DNA from: Solitalea canadensis DSM 3403
GTDB taxonomy: Bacteria; Bacteroidota; Bacteroidia; Sphingobacteriales; Sphingobacteriaceae
DNA length: 64,000 nt
Direction: 5' to 3'
Assembly: GCF_000242635.2 (NCBI RefSeq)
Contig: NC_017770.1
Location: forward strand, 2,678,669-2,742,668
In this document: positions 1 through 7,422 of the stretch, in pieces
Layout: each line of letters begins with the position of its first letter
Numbering within the stretch: position 1 is the stretch's first letter
Notes under the pieces: generated by a model
The model's database searches: none
Told to the model about the DNA's origin: nothing
The model's input: only the letters and a program-made list of their open reading frames with translations
Position numbers and translations under genes: made by a program

Positions 1-2
1 GT

Positions 3-1148
3 GAAACTACAGCCATTAATCCGGAAAAGACGCCATCTGAATTTATTCAATATTACAAGCCCATGATTGCCAGAGAACAGGGTAAATCCATTCTGGACAG
101 CTTTCCGTCATTATCTTATAAAATAACACCCTATAAAGAAGCCTCACATTTAATTAACTTTCACAGCTTAAGTCCATACACCCAAGCGGGCGAAAACGAC
201 AACTACACGGCTGGAATTAGCCTTAAATCCAACAACCTGTTAAATACAATGGGAATTACCCTTGGCTACTCTTATGATCAGTCGGTTAAATCAGGTGAAT
301 ACAATGCCAGCATTGCTTACAAAAAGTTCTTCCCGATCTTCTCATTAAATTATAATAATCGTAAAAGGACTGCTGTTTTTGACACCCTGATCAATAACAA
401 GGAGACATTCCGGGAGTTTTCATTCAGAGAAAACAAGTTCGATTTTAGTGTTTCAATTCCACTGTCATTCTATAAATCGAATTACAATTACAGTGTTGGA
501 TTCACCTCGGAGATTAGTTATATATCCAGATATGATATTAATGGAGGACCTAAAAATTTAGTTAAAACCATCAATTTTCCTATTGATAATACACTCTATT
601 TTTACAGGACTGCCCGCAGAAGTGCACGTGATATTAATCCGAAATGGGGTGAGCAAATTAGCATAAGGTATAATTCGTTACCCTTCGACGACCAGTTAGA
701 TGGATCGATATTTACTGTAGAAAGTAGCTTTTTCTTTCCCGGATTATTTAAGCATCATTCATTTTTAGCTTCGTTTAACTATCAGCATAACACTGGCATT
801 TATCAAAGTGCCGTAGAAATTCCTGAAGTATCTGGCGCCGGTAATATCAGCAGAACTTCTCCATTAGAGAGTACTTTACTGTTAAGATACCGGTTTCCGT
901 TATTTTATCCAGACTGGGAGCTGAGTCGTTTTGCCTACATAAAACGTTTTAAAGGAGGATTCTTTGCTGATGCAGAAAACATCACCTCTTCAGGAGAATT
1001 TAAGTCATATGGAGTGGAATTGCGTGCAGATTGTAACCTATTGCGCTATTATCTGCCAAATTATGATATCGGCACCAAGGTGATTTTCTTTACAGATAAG
1101 GGTATTAATTCACCTGTTTTTCAGTTAATATTTAACTTTACACTATAA
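3..1148 (+). CDS. C-terminal part of an outer-membrane beta-barrel protein (5' end outside window)
   Basis: The reading frame is open from the left edge; the first internal Met is at 63, but in-frame codons continue upstream to base 3, so the gene starts outside the window. The visible 381 residues are rich in alternating polar/aromatic strands (for example GEYNASIAYKKFFPIFSLNY) and end in the aromatic terminal strand FQLIFNFTL, typical of an outer-membrane beta-barrel. In Bacteroidota such C-terminal barrels occur in BamA/TamA-like proteins and in PD40/TolB-propeller proteins. The N-terminal domains that would decide between these are missing. It probably sits in the outer membrane; substrate and partners are unknown. 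The next gene begins 119 bases downstream on the same strand. Confidence 0.6.
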   Translation, partial: ETTAINPEKTPSEFIQYYKPMIAREQGKSILDSFPSLSYKITPYKEASHLINFHSLSPYTQAGENDNYTAGISLKSNNLLNTMGITLGYSYDQSVKSGEYNASIAYKKFFPIFSLNYNNRKRTAVFDTLINNKETFREFSFRENKFDFSVSIPLSFYKSNYNYSVGFTSEISYISRYDINGGPKNLVKTINFPIDNTLYFYRTARRSARDINPKWGEQISIRYNSLPFDDQLDGSIFTVESSFFFPGLFKHHSFLASFNYQHNTGIYQSAVEIPEVSGAGNISRTSPLESTLLLRYRFPLFYPDWELSRFAYIKRFKGGFFADAENITSSGEFKSYGVELRADCNLLRYYLPNYDIGTKVIFFTDKGINSPVFQLIFNFTL

Positions 1149-1267
1149 TAATGAGAATAGCGATTGGAAAGTTGAGCATTTATACTTGAATATTTTTGAA
1201 TGAATCTTAACTCTTATGCCTAAATCTCAATTGTAACTAATAAATTAGCCTATATAATAACTACCAC

Positions 1268-1531
1268 ATGAGCTTTAAAACGATCTTTATTATTGTTGTA
1301 ACGATTTTACTGACAGTAATCTTTATGCAGAATACTAGTGATGTCAACGTCAGAATTTTAATGTGGGACGTTAGAGTATCCTTTATTTTGTTGATGGCGT
1401 CAATGGCAATTCTGTGTTTTTTGATGGGATATTTTGCGGCTTACCGCCAAAGAAAAATCACCAACACAACGTTGAACGCTCCAAATAATGAGAAAAATTT
1501 GAGCGACGAAGATAAAAGCTATCTTCAATAG
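1268..1531 (+). CDS. LapA-domain (DUF1049) small inner-membrane protein
   Basis: This 87-residue protein has two hydrophobic segments, about residues 4-20 and 38-58. Between them is QNTSDVNVRILMWDVRVS, which matches the LapA/DUF1049 pattern of a polar NT-x-V-x-V-R-x-L-x-W loop followed by a second membrane helix. A basic stretch (YRQRK) and a hydrophilic tail follow. In proteobacteria LapA/LapB tune LPS assembly, but Bacteroidota members have no defined role, so function is not assigned beyond the domain. It ends 31 bases before a strong bidirectional terminator and is convergent with the Rrf2 gene. Confidence 0.75.
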   Translation: MSFKTIFIIVVTILLTVIFMQNTSDVNVRILMWDVRVSFILLMASMAILCFLMGYFAAYRQRKITNTTLNAPNNEKNLSDEDKSYLQ

Positions 1532-1561
1532 ACATAATTATTTAGCAGTATTAGCAAACAG

Positions 1562-1594
1562 AAGGGGCTTCATTTATCTAAAATGAAGCCCCTT
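1562..1594. terminator. Bidirectional terminator between convergent genes
   Basis: A perfect 14-bp stem AAGGGGCTTCATTT (1562-1575) pairs with AAATGAAGCCCCTT (1581-1594) across a 5-base loop. It lies between the ends of the LapA-like gene (+) and the rrf2 gene (-), so it can serve both. Confidence 0.85.
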
Positions 1595-1604
1595 AATATC
1601 TAGA

Positions 1605-2054
1605 TTATTTTTCCACTTTAGCGTGGTCTGCTAAATCGGATTCTCTTTTAATAATATCTGCAATACTGGTTTCGAGTAAGATTTTCAATGTAGCGTCCCT
1701 TACATCTTTTGCCACATCCCTGATACCACAGGTAATCTCGTCTTTACATTCCTCACAACGCTCATAAAAATTTAAGCTCACGCAAGGAAGCATCGCAATT
1801 GGCCCGTCAACGATACGAATAATAGCAGAAAGGCTTATTTCTTCGGCTGGCTTTAACATATAATAGCCACCTCCCGCGCCTTTTTTGCTGCTTACAAAAC
1901 CATTATGCTTTAACTCCAAAAGAATTGCCTCAAGGAATTTTTTGGGCAGCTGCTCGTTTTTAGCGATATCAGCAATAAGCATAGGGTTATTCGTTTCATT
2001 CTTAGCCAGAGCCACCAATGCTTTAATAGCGTATTTAGTCTTTTTGGATAACAA
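1605..2054 (-). CDS. Rrf2-family transcriptional regulator, likely sulfur/cysteine regulator
   Basis: The 149-residue protein starts MLSKKTKYAIKALVALAK, the standard Rrf2 winged-helix opening, and continues with the wing region GFVSSKKGAGGGYYMLKP. Three or four cysteines follow in CVSLNFYERCEECKDEITC, the place where IscR/NsrR-type members bind an Fe-S cluster, so redox or Fe-S sensing is possible. CymR, the Rrf2 cysteine regulator of Firmicutes, is the functional parallel. It is the last gene of a long minus-strand run of sulfur-assimilation genes, 256 bases downstream of the siroheme/TSUP gene, with its own promoter. Control of the neighbouring cys genes is inferred from position; no operator was identified. 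Confidence 0.85.
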   Translation of the reverse strand: MLSKKTKYAIKALVALAKNETNNPMLIADIAKNEQLPKKFLEAILLELKHNGFVSSKKGAGGGYYMLKPAEEISLSAIIRIVDGPIAMLPCVSLNFYERCEECKDEITCGIRDVAKDVRDATLKILLETSIADIIKRESDLADHAKVEK

Positions 2055-2092
2055 TTTATTCTTAGTTAAGTAAGTTAAAAGTGCAAATTAAC

Positions 2093-2123
2093 CAAATGTA
2101 ACCCAAAATTGAAAAAATACCAA
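2093..2123 (-). promoter_or_regulatory. Bacteroidota-type promoter for the rrf2 gene
   Basis: On the minus strand TTG (2121-2123) is followed by 20 bases and TACATTTG (2093-2100), matching the Bacteroidota -33/-7 consensus TTG-N19/20-TAnnTTTG. Transcription would begin near 2087, giving a leader of about 33 bases before the ATG at 2054. Confidence 0.6.
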
Positions 2124-2258
2124 ACCTATTAATTTAGTAGCCTGTTTTTAAATGATTTAATGAAATGAACTATTTTAAGGTGGAGTTAACCTTTCGGGTT
2201 GCTTGGGAAGGATAGGATTGAAAGGGATTTTCTATTCTGAGGATTTTCTATAGTACTT

Positions 2259-2294
2259 ATAGGTATGAACTGGTGTTAATCAGTTCATACCTAT
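2259..2294 (-). terminator. Hairpin at the end of the sulfite-reductase/siroheme operon
   Basis: A perfect 14-bp inverted repeat ATAGGTATGAACTG / CAGTTCATACCTAT with an 8-base loop lies 17 bases past the stop of the TSUP fusion gene. No T-run follows on the minus strand, so it may terminate weakly or stabilise the 3' end of the mRNA. Confidence 0.5.
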
Positions 2295-2310
2295 TAAGCC
2301 TGTAATTTCA

Positions 2311-3870
2311 TTAAATATATTTACCTACCATCATAATGATAATGCGTAGTGAAACGAGAATTACGATAATTCCCACTGCCAGCATAATAGTTTTAACAGG
2401 TAATTTACTTGATAAACGAGCCGCAATTGGTGCTGCAATTGAACCACCTATAATTAATCCGGCAATAACCTGGAAGTGATTTAAGCCTAAAACAAGAATA
2501 AAAGTAACTGAACTCGCGAATGATACAAAAAACTCTGTAAGATTAACAGATCCAATCGTATAACGCGCATGACGACCACTTGCAATAAGTGTTGAAGTAA
2601 CAATAGGTCCCCAGCCGCCACCGCCAACAGAATCCAGAAAACCTCCAATACCGGCTAACCAACCTATTCTTTTCAGCTTCTTCTTAACGATGCGTTTCTT
2701 AATCACTTTACGGATAATCACAATACCTAAAATAAGCGTATAAGTAGCCACTAAAGGTTTCATATAGTCTGCATATTCTTGCAATGAAGACAAAATATAC
2801 GCTCCCATAATAGCACCTAATACCCCTGGAATTACCAGTGTTTTAAACAGTTTCGTATTTACGTTACCAAATTTAAGGTGACTGATACCGGAAACTCCGG
2901 TTGTAAAGATCTCGGATGCATGCACACTGGCACTTGCAGCTGCCGGAGTAATTCCGAACGACATTAAGAACGTAGTTGCGCTAACCCCATAGGCCATTCC
3001 TAGGGCCCCATCGATCATTTGTGCGATAAAACCTCCAATAATGAAAATGAAAATTTCGGAAGTTACATGGCTGCTTAACCAGCCTTCTGCCACAGTATAA
3101 TTATCAATAGTGGCATATTTTCCAGCAAGAAAACCTAAAATTGTTAAGCCAACTGCAGAAAAAATATACGTTAAAAGATTAACAATTTTACGGCGTTTCT
3201 TAGTTTCAGGTTCAGTTTTAACTGCTAAAACTGACGTAATATCGTTTAACTGACGCACTTTATCCGCAAAATCTCCATCGAGTTTCTTCCGGATAACTTC
3301 CATATTATTAAGTACATCGTCAATTTCATATGGAAACGCATCATTAAGCACTTCTTTTACACGTTTTGCAATGGTTGGTGATTTACCATTCGTGGAAATT
3401 GCTAATTTCAGATTACCTTTTTGAACTACTGAACTCAGGTAGAAATCACAAATATCAGGAGTATCAGCAACGTTTACCAGGATATGGCGTTCAGTACAAA
3501 TCTTCTGAATTTCGGCGCTTGCGTTCCGATCATTCACCGAAACAATAACTAAATCAATATCCTCCAAATCAGTGGCATCAAACGCTTTTTGCTCATAACT
3601 AATCTCGTATTCATCCAAAAATTCTTTCACTTCAGGATTAAACTCTTTAGCTACAACCTCAATATTAGCATCGGGACTATTGCTGATCACTGCACGCAGC
3701 TTTTCAAGTGCAACATTTCCGCCGCCAACGATTAGCGTATTCAGCTTTTCCAACTTCAAAAAGACTGGAAAAAGATTATTTCTTTCACGGTCGTGACCTA
3801 AATACGGATGGTGCACAACCGTTGAATCGGGTTGGTCGTTTTTCTCAAGCTCTACTAATTCTTCCATCAA
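2311..3870 (-). CDS. Precorrin-2 dehydrogenase (CysG/Met8 N-type) fused to a TSUP (TauE/SafE) permease
   Basis: The 519-residue protein joins two functions. Residues about 30-215 form a siroheme-synthase N-terminal domain: a Rossmann loop in NTLIVGGGNVALEKLRA, the DLVIVSVNDRNAS strand, and VADTPDICDFYLSSVVQKGN, the signature of precorrin-2 dehydrogenase/sirohydrochlorin ferrochelatase. After a short charged linker, residues about 230-519 hold roughly eight membrane helices of a TSUP family transporter, with the family's GGFIAQMIDGALGMAYG and GGFLDSVGGGGWGP repeats. The soluble half would supply siroheme to the upstream sulfite reductase; the membrane half is likely a sulfite, sulfonate or sulfate permease. 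The start overlaps the end of cobA by 4 bases, so translation is probably coupled. No frameshift or stop separates the halves. Confidence 0.88.
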   Translation of the reverse strand: MMEELVELEKNDQPDSTVVHHPYLGHDRERNNLFPVFLKLEKLNTLIVGGGNVALEKLRAVISNSPDANIEVVAKEFNPEVKEFLDEYEISYEQKAFDATDLEDIDLVIVSVNDRNASAEIQKICTERHILVNVADTPDICDFYLSSVVQKGNLKLAISTNGKSPTIAKRVKEVLNDAFPYEIDDVLNNMEVIRKKLDGDFADKVRQLNDITSVLAVKTEPETKKRRKIVNLLTYIFSAVGLTILGFLAGKYATIDNYTVAEGWLSSHVTSEIFIFIIGGFIAQMIDGALGMAYGVSATTFLMSFGITPAAASASVHASEIFTTGVSGISHLKFGNVNTKLFKTLVIPGVLGAIMGAYILSSLQEYADYMKPLVATYTLILGIVIIRKVIKKRIVKKKLKRIGWLAGIGGFLDSVGGGGWGPIVTSTLIASGRHARYTIGSVNLTEFFVSFASSVTFILVLGLNHFQVIAGLIIGGSIAAPIAARLSSKLPVKTIMLAVGIIVILVSLRIIIMMVGKYI

Positions 3871-4649
3871 TTTTCTTTCTTAAGTGACGCTAGTTGTTCA
3901 AATAAATATGAATTGCGACCCAACCGAACCACCTCGCCTATAACGATAATGGCCGGATTAGCCAGATTCTGATCTTTTGCCATATCAACCATTGTTTCAA
4001 CAGTTGCGTAACCTGCCTTCTCTTCCGGAAGTGACCCATTCTGAATAATAGCAACAGGTGTTTCACTTTTGCCATTCACCAAAAAAGCATGCGCAATTTC
4101 CGCCAATTTATTCATTCCCATCAGAATAATAACCGTGGCTGAAGATTGAGCAGCATGGTGAATATCTTTAGAAAGTTCGCCGGATGCAGTTGTTCCGGTA
4201 ACTACCCAAAAACTTTCATTGGTTCCTCGGGCAGTAACTGGTATCTTTTGTAATTCAGGAACTGAATAAAAAGAAGAAATACCAGGAACAACAGCTGTTT
4301 CAACACCGAATGCTTCAGCATAATCGATTTCTTCGTATCCACGTCCAAAAATAAACGGATCCCCACCTTTTAAGCGAACAACATGACCTTTTTGTAGCGC
4401 TTTTTTAACAATTAGCTGATTTATTTCTTCTTGCTTCATTGAATGCTTACCAGCACGTTTTCCTACAGAGATCAATTCAGCTTGTTTTGAAGCATATTTT
4501 AATAACTCTTCATTCGCTAAAGCGTCAAACAACACTACATCAGCATCAGCCAAAGCTTTTAACCCCTTGATGGTTAACAGATCCGGATCACCAGGACCTG
4601 CACCTACCAAGGTAAGTTTAGGTTGTATATGTTTATTGTTAATCTGCAT
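3867..4649 (-). CDS. cobA: Uroporphyrinogen-III C-methyltransferase
   Basis: This 260-residue SAM-dependent enzyme converts uroporphyrinogen III to precorrin-2, the first step toward siroheme. It has the full SUMT motif set in order: LVGAGPGDPDLLTIKG near the N-terminus, VVLFDALA, SVGKRAGKHSMKQEEIN, VVRLKGGDPFIFGRGYEE and AVVPGISS. Length is normal for a stand-alone CobA/SumT. It sits between sulfite reductase (27 bases upstream) and the precorrin-2 dehydrogenase fusion (4-base overlap), so the three form one operon that builds sulfite reductase with its cofactor. Confidence 0.95.
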   Translation of the reverse strand: MQINNKHIQPKLTLVGAGPGDPDLLTIKGLKALADADVVLFDALANEELLKYASKQAELISVGKRAGKHSMKQEEINQLIVKKALQKGHVVRLKGGDPFIFGRGYEEIDYAEAFGVETAVVPGISSFYSVPELQKIPVTARGTNESFWVVTGTTASGELSKDIHHAAQSSATVIILMGMNKLAEIAHAFLVNGKSETPVAIIQNGSLPEEKAGYATVETMVDMAKDQNLANPAIIVIGEVVRLGRNSYLFEQLASLKKEN

Positions 4650-4676
4650 TTTATTGTCCTTTAAAACGTAGAACCA

Positions 4677-6776
4677 TTAAGCTAAAGCAGCTTCTCTGTA
4701 AGTTTTAATCAATTGAGTAAAACCACGAGCCTGATCCAAATAATAGGCTGCAAAATCTGCCGTAGGTTCATCTTTATTGATTTGGTAAACCAATTCCTCA
4801 AACGAAACAGGCAATTTTACTTTTTCACTCTGAACAAAATTCAAATCAAAGTCCTTGATAATTCCACTTTGAGTATTTGTTTTGATGCCTTCTGAAGTCA
4901 AAATAGCCTTAGCCGTGTTAATGAATGAAGTATATGCATAGTAAATACTATCTGCATACTCTGCTTTTTCAAAAGCCTCCTGCGCATTGGCTGTTTTTTC
5001 CTCCGACTCAAGCAGCAATGTAGCTACTAAGTCAATCGTAACACCCGCACATTCACCGACACCTATTGCCTGAACATAAGGAGCTGTTTGTCCCCAGTCG
5101 ATAAAATCATCATCAGTGATCTTATCCATATCCGTCAGCGGATTTAACAAATCATAGAAATAAATTTTACCCTGACGCTGATAATAGCTAAGGAAATACT
5201 CACCTTCGTTTCTATTCTCCTGATAATCATTCAACAGCAATCTCAATACATCCGGACCACGTTTGCTAGGCACTTTAATCACTTTATCTGCAACAGCACC
5301 TGCTCCGTCACCTAAAACACCGCCACCGATAAGTACCTGTAATGCAGGTAAAACCAGTTTATCTTTTTTCATGCTAGAACCGTGGAAACCAATAGCTGCC
5401 ATCGCATGTTGTCCACATGAATTGATACAGCCAGAAATTTTAATGGAAATATCATTACCGTAGATAAACTCCGGATATTCATCATAAATCACTTTTTCCA
5501 ACTCACGGGTAATATCTGTGGAGTTAGAAATTCCCAAGTTACAGGTATCTGTACCAGGGCAAGAAGTAATATCAGCTGTACTTTCAAAGCCGATTTCGGC
5601 TAAACCGATTTCATTCAGTTTTTGAAACAAATAAGGAAGATGAACAGCAGGTACATACTTCAAAAGTATCCCCTGTGTATTCGTCAATCTTATTTCATCG
5701 GCTGTTAATTCGTTAATTATTTGAATAAGCTGACGTGCGACAGGAGTTTTGATATCTCCATTCGCAATTTTCAACCCTACAGAAAAATAGCCTGTCTGTT
5801 TTTGCTGAAACACATTGGTAGTTAACCATTTGTCATACTTCTGCCAATCAGAAAGCTCAAAATCAGGCAATTCAATAATTGCGGGAGGTTGAAGTTCTGA
5901 GGTTACAGTACCATCGATTTCATACACTTTATATTTTAAAGCAAGACGCTCTTCTTCAACTAATTTTAAAAACCCGTCTAAACCTACATCTTGTAGCAAA
6001 TATTTCATCCTTGCTTTATGACGTTTAGTACGTTCGCCATAACGATCAAAAACACGTAATACCGCTTCAGAAAAAGGAATAATCTGATTAATAGGCAAAA
6101 ATTCAAATGCTACTTCAGCTAAATAAGGTTGCGAACCCAATCCTCCTGCAAGCATCACTTTAAAACCTCTTTCCTCTTTACCATTTACCACTCTTATTTT
6201 AGGAATGAAACCCAAATCGTGCATAAAAGTGTAAGCAGTATCTGATTCAGAAGATGAAAAGGCAATTTTTACCTTTCTGCCCATCTCCTGGCACACAGGA
6301 TTGCGTAAGAAATATTCAAATGCAGCCTGTGCATATGGAGAAACATCGAACAATTCTTTAGGATCAATTCCTGCCGTTGCAGAAGCTGTAACATTACGTA
6401 CGGTATTACCACATGCTTCACGCAAAGTAATATCATCCCGTTCTAGCTCAGCCCATAATTCGGGTGTACGATCCAGGCTCACATAGTGGATCTGTATATC
6501 CTGACGTGTAGTAATGTGCAGATTACCACGAGAATATTCATCCGAAACCTGACAAATGCGCTCCAATTGTTGCGTAGTAACCTTACCATACGGTAATTTA
6601 ATACGCACCATTTGCACACCTTGTTGACGCTGGCCGTATATGCCGCGTGCAAGTCGCAGACTACGAAACTTTTCCTCGTCAATTTTCCCGTCGCGATATA
6701 ATCGGATCTTACGTTCCAATTCAATTATATCACGCTCTACGACTGGGTTCTCAAGTTCTGTCCTGAAGCTTTGCAT
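4677..6776 (-). CDS. Siroheme [4Fe-4S] sulfite (nitrite/sulfite) reductase with helical C-terminal extension
   Basis: The 699-residue enzyme likely reduces sulfite to sulfide in the cytoplasm. It shows the duplicated NIR/SIR ferredoxin-like halves (KLPYGKVTTQQLERICQVSD and RGNLHITTRQDIQIHYV) and the cluster/siroheme cysteines in SCPGTDTCNLG and SGCINSCGQH. The catalytic body ends near residue 550. A C-terminal stretch of about 140 residues follows and is predicted mostly helical (ECAGVTIDLVATLLLESEEK onward); similar tails in Bacteroidota are, as I recall, annotated HEPN-like. The context (cobA, siroheme enzyme, cysDNH) favours sulfite over nitrite as substrate. It is the first gene of its operon. 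No flavoprotein subunit is visible, so ferredoxin is the probable electron donor. Confidence 0.9.
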   Translation of the reverse strand: MQSFRTELENPVVERDIIELERKIRLYRDGKIDEEKFRSLRLARGIYGQRQQGVQMVRIKLPYGKVTTQQLERICQVSDEYSRGNLHITTRQDIQIHYVSLDRTPELWAELERDDITLREACGNTVRNVTASATAGIDPKELFDVSPYAQAAFEYFLRNPVCQEMGRKVKIAFSSSESDTAYTFMHDLGFIPKIRVVNGKEERGFKVMLAGGLGSQPYLAEVAFEFLPINQIIPFSEAVLRVFDRYGERTKRHKARMKYLLQDVGLDGFLKLVEEERLALKYKVYEIDGTVTSELQPPAIIELPDFELSDWQKYDKWLTTNVFQQKQTGYFSVGLKIANGDIKTPVARQLIQIINELTADEIRLTNTQGILLKYVPAVHLPYLFQKLNEIGLAEIGFESTADITSCPGTDTCNLGISNSTDITRELEKVIYDEYPEFIYGNDISIKISGCINSCGQHAMAAIGFHGSSMKKDKLVLPALQVLIGGGVLGDGAGAVADKVIKVPSKRGPDVLRLLLNDYQENRNEGEYFLSYYQRQGKIYFYDLLNPLTDMDKITDDDFIDWGQTAPYVQAIGVGECAGVTIDLVATLLLESEEKTANAQEAFEKAEYADSIYYAYTSFINTAKAILTSEGIKTNTQSGIIKDFDLNFVQSEKVKLPVSFEELVYQINKDEPTADFAAYYLDQARGFTQLIKTYREAALA

Positions 6777-6816
6777 ATTGTATTTATATAGTCTATGGAT
6801 TTACTGGATTATTATG

Positions 6817-6846
6817 CAATTATAAGACCTTTATTTTAAGAATCAA
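6817..6846 (-). promoter_or_regulatory. Candidate promoter of the sulfite reductase operon
   Basis: On the minus strand TTG (6844-6846), a 19-base spacer and TATAATTG (6817-6824) match the Bacteroidota promoter with one mismatch in the -7 box. This would give a leader of roughly 35 bases. The rest of the gene-free stretch 6777-7059 shows nothing I can name. Confidence 0.4.
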
Positions 6847-7059
6847 AACAAAATGTAGCAATGTTACAGTAAAATGATGTAAAAAATATCAATTTATCAA
6901 ATAACAATCATATTTATTGCCATTTAAGCAACAAATGAGTATTATTCTTCTTTTAATTAGTAATATCAATAAAAAGAAATTTTCAGAAAATTTTGTAGCA
7001 AAAAGAGTTCAGCAGTAAAAAATACTGTGCATTTAGGAAGGAAAGATGTGAGAATATTT

Positions 7060-7203
7060 TTATAGCGTCAGTAGATTAACCACTACAATTGTTAGAATTC
7101 CGCCTAATAAAAGGAGATGACGTTCATCAAATGTAAACTTAAATTCTATTACAATCTCTTCGCCTTTTTTAAAAGCCTCAACAGCTTCTTTAATCTTTTT
7201 CAT
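7060..7203 (-). CDS. Small predicted single-span membrane protein (47 aa)
   Basis: A short open frame starts at the ATG at 7203 and stops at 7060. It encodes a basic/acidic N-terminus (MKKIKEAVEAFKKGEEIV), the stretch IEFKFTFDERH, and a C-terminal hydrophobic segment of about 18 residues (LLLLGGILTIVVVNLLTL) that could be a single membrane anchor. AAAGGAGG lies directly before the ATG, closer than an ideal ribosome-binding site. It stands alone between the TonB receptor terminator and the sulfite reductase promoter. The amphipathic-then-hydrophobic layout supports a real small protein, but no family was recognised. Confidence 0.4.
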   Translation of the reverse strand: MKKIKEAVEAFKKGEEIVIEFKFTFDERHLLLLGGILTIVVVNLLTL

Positions 7204-7298
7204 ACCTCCTTTTACGATGGTGAAAAGGAAAAGTTGTCATTTTATTGTAACATAAACAACTGTAATACAATACAGTGTAAAATCCATTGAGTGAAAGA

Positions 7299-7332
7299 AG
7301 GCGTAATGGAAATCTCTTTCTTCATTACGCCT
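7299..7332 (-). terminator. Hairpin terminator of the TonB-dependent receptor gene
   Basis: AGGCGTAATG (7299-7308) pairs perfectly with CATTACGCCT (7323-7332) over a 14-base loop, followed on the minus strand by TCTTTC. It lies about 90 bases after the receptor stop; the intervening 7384-7413 is a short AGCTA/TAGCT word hairpin. Confidence 0.55.
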
Positions 7333-7422
7333 ATTATCAACCAATCGTAATTAATTACGCTCTAAGTAATTAAGAACATCTTTTAGTTAGCTAACTGCTA
7401 ATAGCTATCAGCTATATTTTTT

